A stretch of 14,082 nt of DNA from JAICJR01 sp036555755. GTDB taxonomy: Bacteria > Actinomycetota > Thermoleophilia > Solirubrobacterales > Thermoleophilaceae. Location: NCBI GenBank assembly GCA_036555755.1, contig DATBKS010000210.1, positions 1-14,082 of the forward strand, written 5' to 3'. Below the pieces are notes generated by a model. It searched no databases. It was not told the origin of the DNA and saw only the letters and a list, made by a program, of their open reading frames with translations. A program made the translations under genes and the position numbers. This document shows positions 12,600 to 14,082 of this stretch, piece by piece (position 1 is the first letter of the stretch; the number at the start of each line of letters is the position of its first letter).

Positions 12600-14082
12600 A
12601 TGCCTAAAACTCTCGTTGTTGCCGAGAAACCGTCCGTCGGCCGCGACATCGCGAATGCGCTGCCGGGCAGCTTCAAGTCGGCGAAGGACAAGACCTATCT
12701 GGAGGGCGACGACCACGTGATCACGTGGGCCGTCGGGCATCTCGTGGGCCTGGCAGAGCCGGACGCCTACGACCCCAAGCTGAAGAAGTGGCGCTACGCC
12801 GACCTTCCAATCGTGCCCGACAAGTTCAAGCTCGTCCCCAACGACGAGCGGGCCAAGAAGCAGCTGAACGCGATCCACCGCCTGATGGCGCGCGACGAGA
12901 TCGACCTGATCGTGAACGCCTGTGATGCCGGGCGCGAGGGCGAGCTGATCTTCGCGTACGTGTATGAGACGGCGAAGGTCAAGAAGCCCGTTCAGCGGCT
13001 GTGGCTCAACTCGATGACGCGCAAGGCGATCGAGGAGGCCTTCAAGCACCTGCGCCCCGGCGAGGAGATGGAGCCGCTCGAGGCGGCTGCGCGCTCGCGC
13101 TCGGAGGCCGACTGGGTGGTGGGCATGAACGCCACGCGCGCGGCGTCGATCCGGCTGCGCTCGGCGTTCGACGGCGCGGTGTCGCTCGGGCGCGTGCAGA
13201 CGCCCACGCTGGCGCTCGTCGTCAAGCGCGAGCAGGCGATCAGAGACTTCAAGCCCGAGCCGTACTGGCTCGTCGAGGCGCGCTTCTCCGCCGACGAGCA
13301 GCGCCGCTACGGCGCCCGCTACATGGGCGGCAAGCGCATCGCCGAGGAAGAGGCGGCCGCGATCGTCAAGGACGTCGAGGGCCAGCCCGGCGAGATCACG
13401 AAGCTCGACAAGAAGGAAGAGAAGGAGCGTCCGCAGCTCCTCTACGACCTGACCTCCCTCCAGCGGCACGCGAACACGCTCTACGGCTTCAGCGCCCGCC
13501 GCACGCTCGCGGCCGCCCAGCGCCTCTACGAGGAGCACAAGGCGATCACCTACCCGCGTACCAACTCGCGCTTCCTGAGCGGCGACCTGGTGGCGGAGAT
13601 CAAGCCGACTGCCGCGCTCGTGGGCCACAACCCGGCCTACCGCAAGGGCGCCGAGTACGTGACCTCGCTCGACAAGCTGCCGCTCGGCCGCGTGATCAAC
13701 GACGCGAAGGTCACCGACCACCACGCGCTGATCCCCACCCGCTCCGAGCACGACCTGTCGAAGATGGGCGGCGACGAGCTGAAGATCTACGACCTCGTGG
13801 CCAAGCGCTTCCTGACGATCTTCCACCCGGAGGCGGTCTACGAGCGCACGCGCGTCGAGACCACGATGGCCACCCACATCTTCCGCACGAGCGACCAAAT
13901 GCTGCTCGTCGCCGGCTGGAAGGCCGTGTACGGCGAAAAGACCGAGCCGGCCGAGCGTCCCGACGACGACACGGGCGGCGACCAGCTCCTGCCGAAGCTC
14001 GAGAACGGCGAGAAGGTGCAGACCGACAGCGTCGAGTCGCTGCGCAAGGAGACCCAGCCGCCGCGGCGCTTCACGGACGCCT
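12600..14082 (+). CDS. topB: Type IA DNA topoisomerase, TopB/topoisomerase III type, 3'-truncated by window edge
   Basis: The frame is open from ATG 12600 to the window end, giving 494 residues; family members run to about 650-900, so part of the core and any C-terminal zinc domain are missing. The N-terminal Toprim domain has the catalytic glutamate E9 (VVAEKPSVG) and D109-AGREGE (D109, R112, E113, E115), a variant usual in TopB-type enzymes. GRVQTPTLAL (198-207) and the active-site tyrosine Y318 in TYPRTNSR follow; TDHHALIPT (372-380) is the conserved histidine strand. The enzyme relaxes or decatenates DNA by cutting one strand through a 5'-phosphotyrosine link. An acidic stretch near 450-462 (ERPDDDTGGD) lies in a loop that varies in the family. 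The start follows the heptamer hairpin and a TATGTT box, with no Shine-Dalgarno sequence. Confidence 0.93.
   Translation, partial: MPKTLVVAEKPSVGRDIANALPGSFKSAKDKTYLEGDDHVITWAVGHLVGLAEPDAYDPKLKKWRYADLPIVPDKFKLVPNDERAKKQLNAIHRLMARDEIDLIVNACDAGREGELIFAYVYETAKVKKPVQRLWLNSMTRKAIEEAFKHLRPGEEMEPLEAAARSRSEADWVVGMNATRAASIRLRSAFDGAVSLGRVQTPTLALVVKREQAIRDFKPEPYWLVEARFSADEQRRYGARYMGGKRIAEEEAAAIVKDVEGQPGEITKLDKKEEKERPQLLYDLTSLQRHANTLYGFSARRTLAAAQRLYEEHKAITYPRTNSRFLSGDLVAEIKPTAALVGHNPAYRKGAEYVTSLDKLPLGRVINDAKVTDHHALIPTRSEHDLSKMGGDELKIYDLVAKRFLTIFHPEAVYERTRVETTMATHIFRTSDQMLLVAGWKAVYGEKTEPAERPDDDTGGDQLLPKLENGEKVQTDSVESLRKETQPPRRFTDA

Noticed and set aside
12525..13898. A 457-codon open frame on the minus strand opposite the topoisomerase gene
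   Set aside because: It mirrors the codon pattern of a gene with all catalytic motifs on the plus strand; the translation is low-complexity (V, R, L, A, H) with no recognisable domain, as is usual for antisense frames in GC-rich DNA.
1..14082. Mobile element, prophage, defence system, CRISPR array, tRNA or rRNA
   Set aside because: No transposase, integrase, terminal repeats, spaced direct repeats or RNA-gene signatures were seen on either strand; the gene set is housekeeping and envelope-related.

Overview
The window is GC-rich chromosomal DNA with dense bidirectional coding. It looks like an actinobacterium, probably of the Thermoleophilia/Solirubrobacterales type. The reasons are a MarP-type CvpA-protease fusion, a class B penicillin-binding protein with an NTF2-like N-terminal domain, a Zn-ribbon/FHA protein, and starts that often lack a Shine-Dalgarno sequence. 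The lineage is an inference from gene content, not from a marker gene.

Layout. (1) 1-3585: the 3' four-fifths of glutamate synthase large subunit (gltB), cut by the left edge. Its stop codon lies inside a short heptamer-repeat array. (2) 3627-4590: two minus-strand genes, a small Cys/His metal-binding protein and a Zn-ribbon plus FHA phosphopeptide-binding protein, separated by a strong hairpin. (3) 4591-4800: an AT-richer divergent promoter region. (4) 4801-5595: a small two-CxxC protein and an SRPBCC (START-like) protein. (5) 5627-12465: five consecutive genes for exported or envelope proteins. These are a lipoprotein, a class B PBP (minus), a MarP-like membrane serine protease, a secreted clan GH-A glycoside hydrolase (minus) and a secreted TolB-like beta-propeller. 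(6) 12466-12599: a large imperfect hairpin made of the same heptamers. (7) 12600 to the end: a type IA topoisomerase of the TopB/topoisomerase III type, cut by the right edge.

How it works together. Only the central block suggests a shared theme, the cell envelope. The PBP and the MarP-like protease start 29 bp apart on opposite strands, and both act outside the membrane on or near peptidoglycan. The secreted hydrolase and the propeller are also divergent, 77 bp apart. The flanking genes (nitrogen assimilation, FHA signalling, topology control) are ordinary housekeeping functions. I see no defence system, mobile element, CRISPR array, tRNA or rRNA.

The most notable signals are non-coding. 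A heptanucleotide repeat family (TTGGCAG/TAGGCAG) occurs once as a direct array over a stop codon and once as a fold-back pair. Two convergent gene pairs each share a CTAG stop overlap. Several genes have TANNNT-like boxes about 7-12 nt before the start codon, suggesting leaderless or near-leaderless mRNAs.
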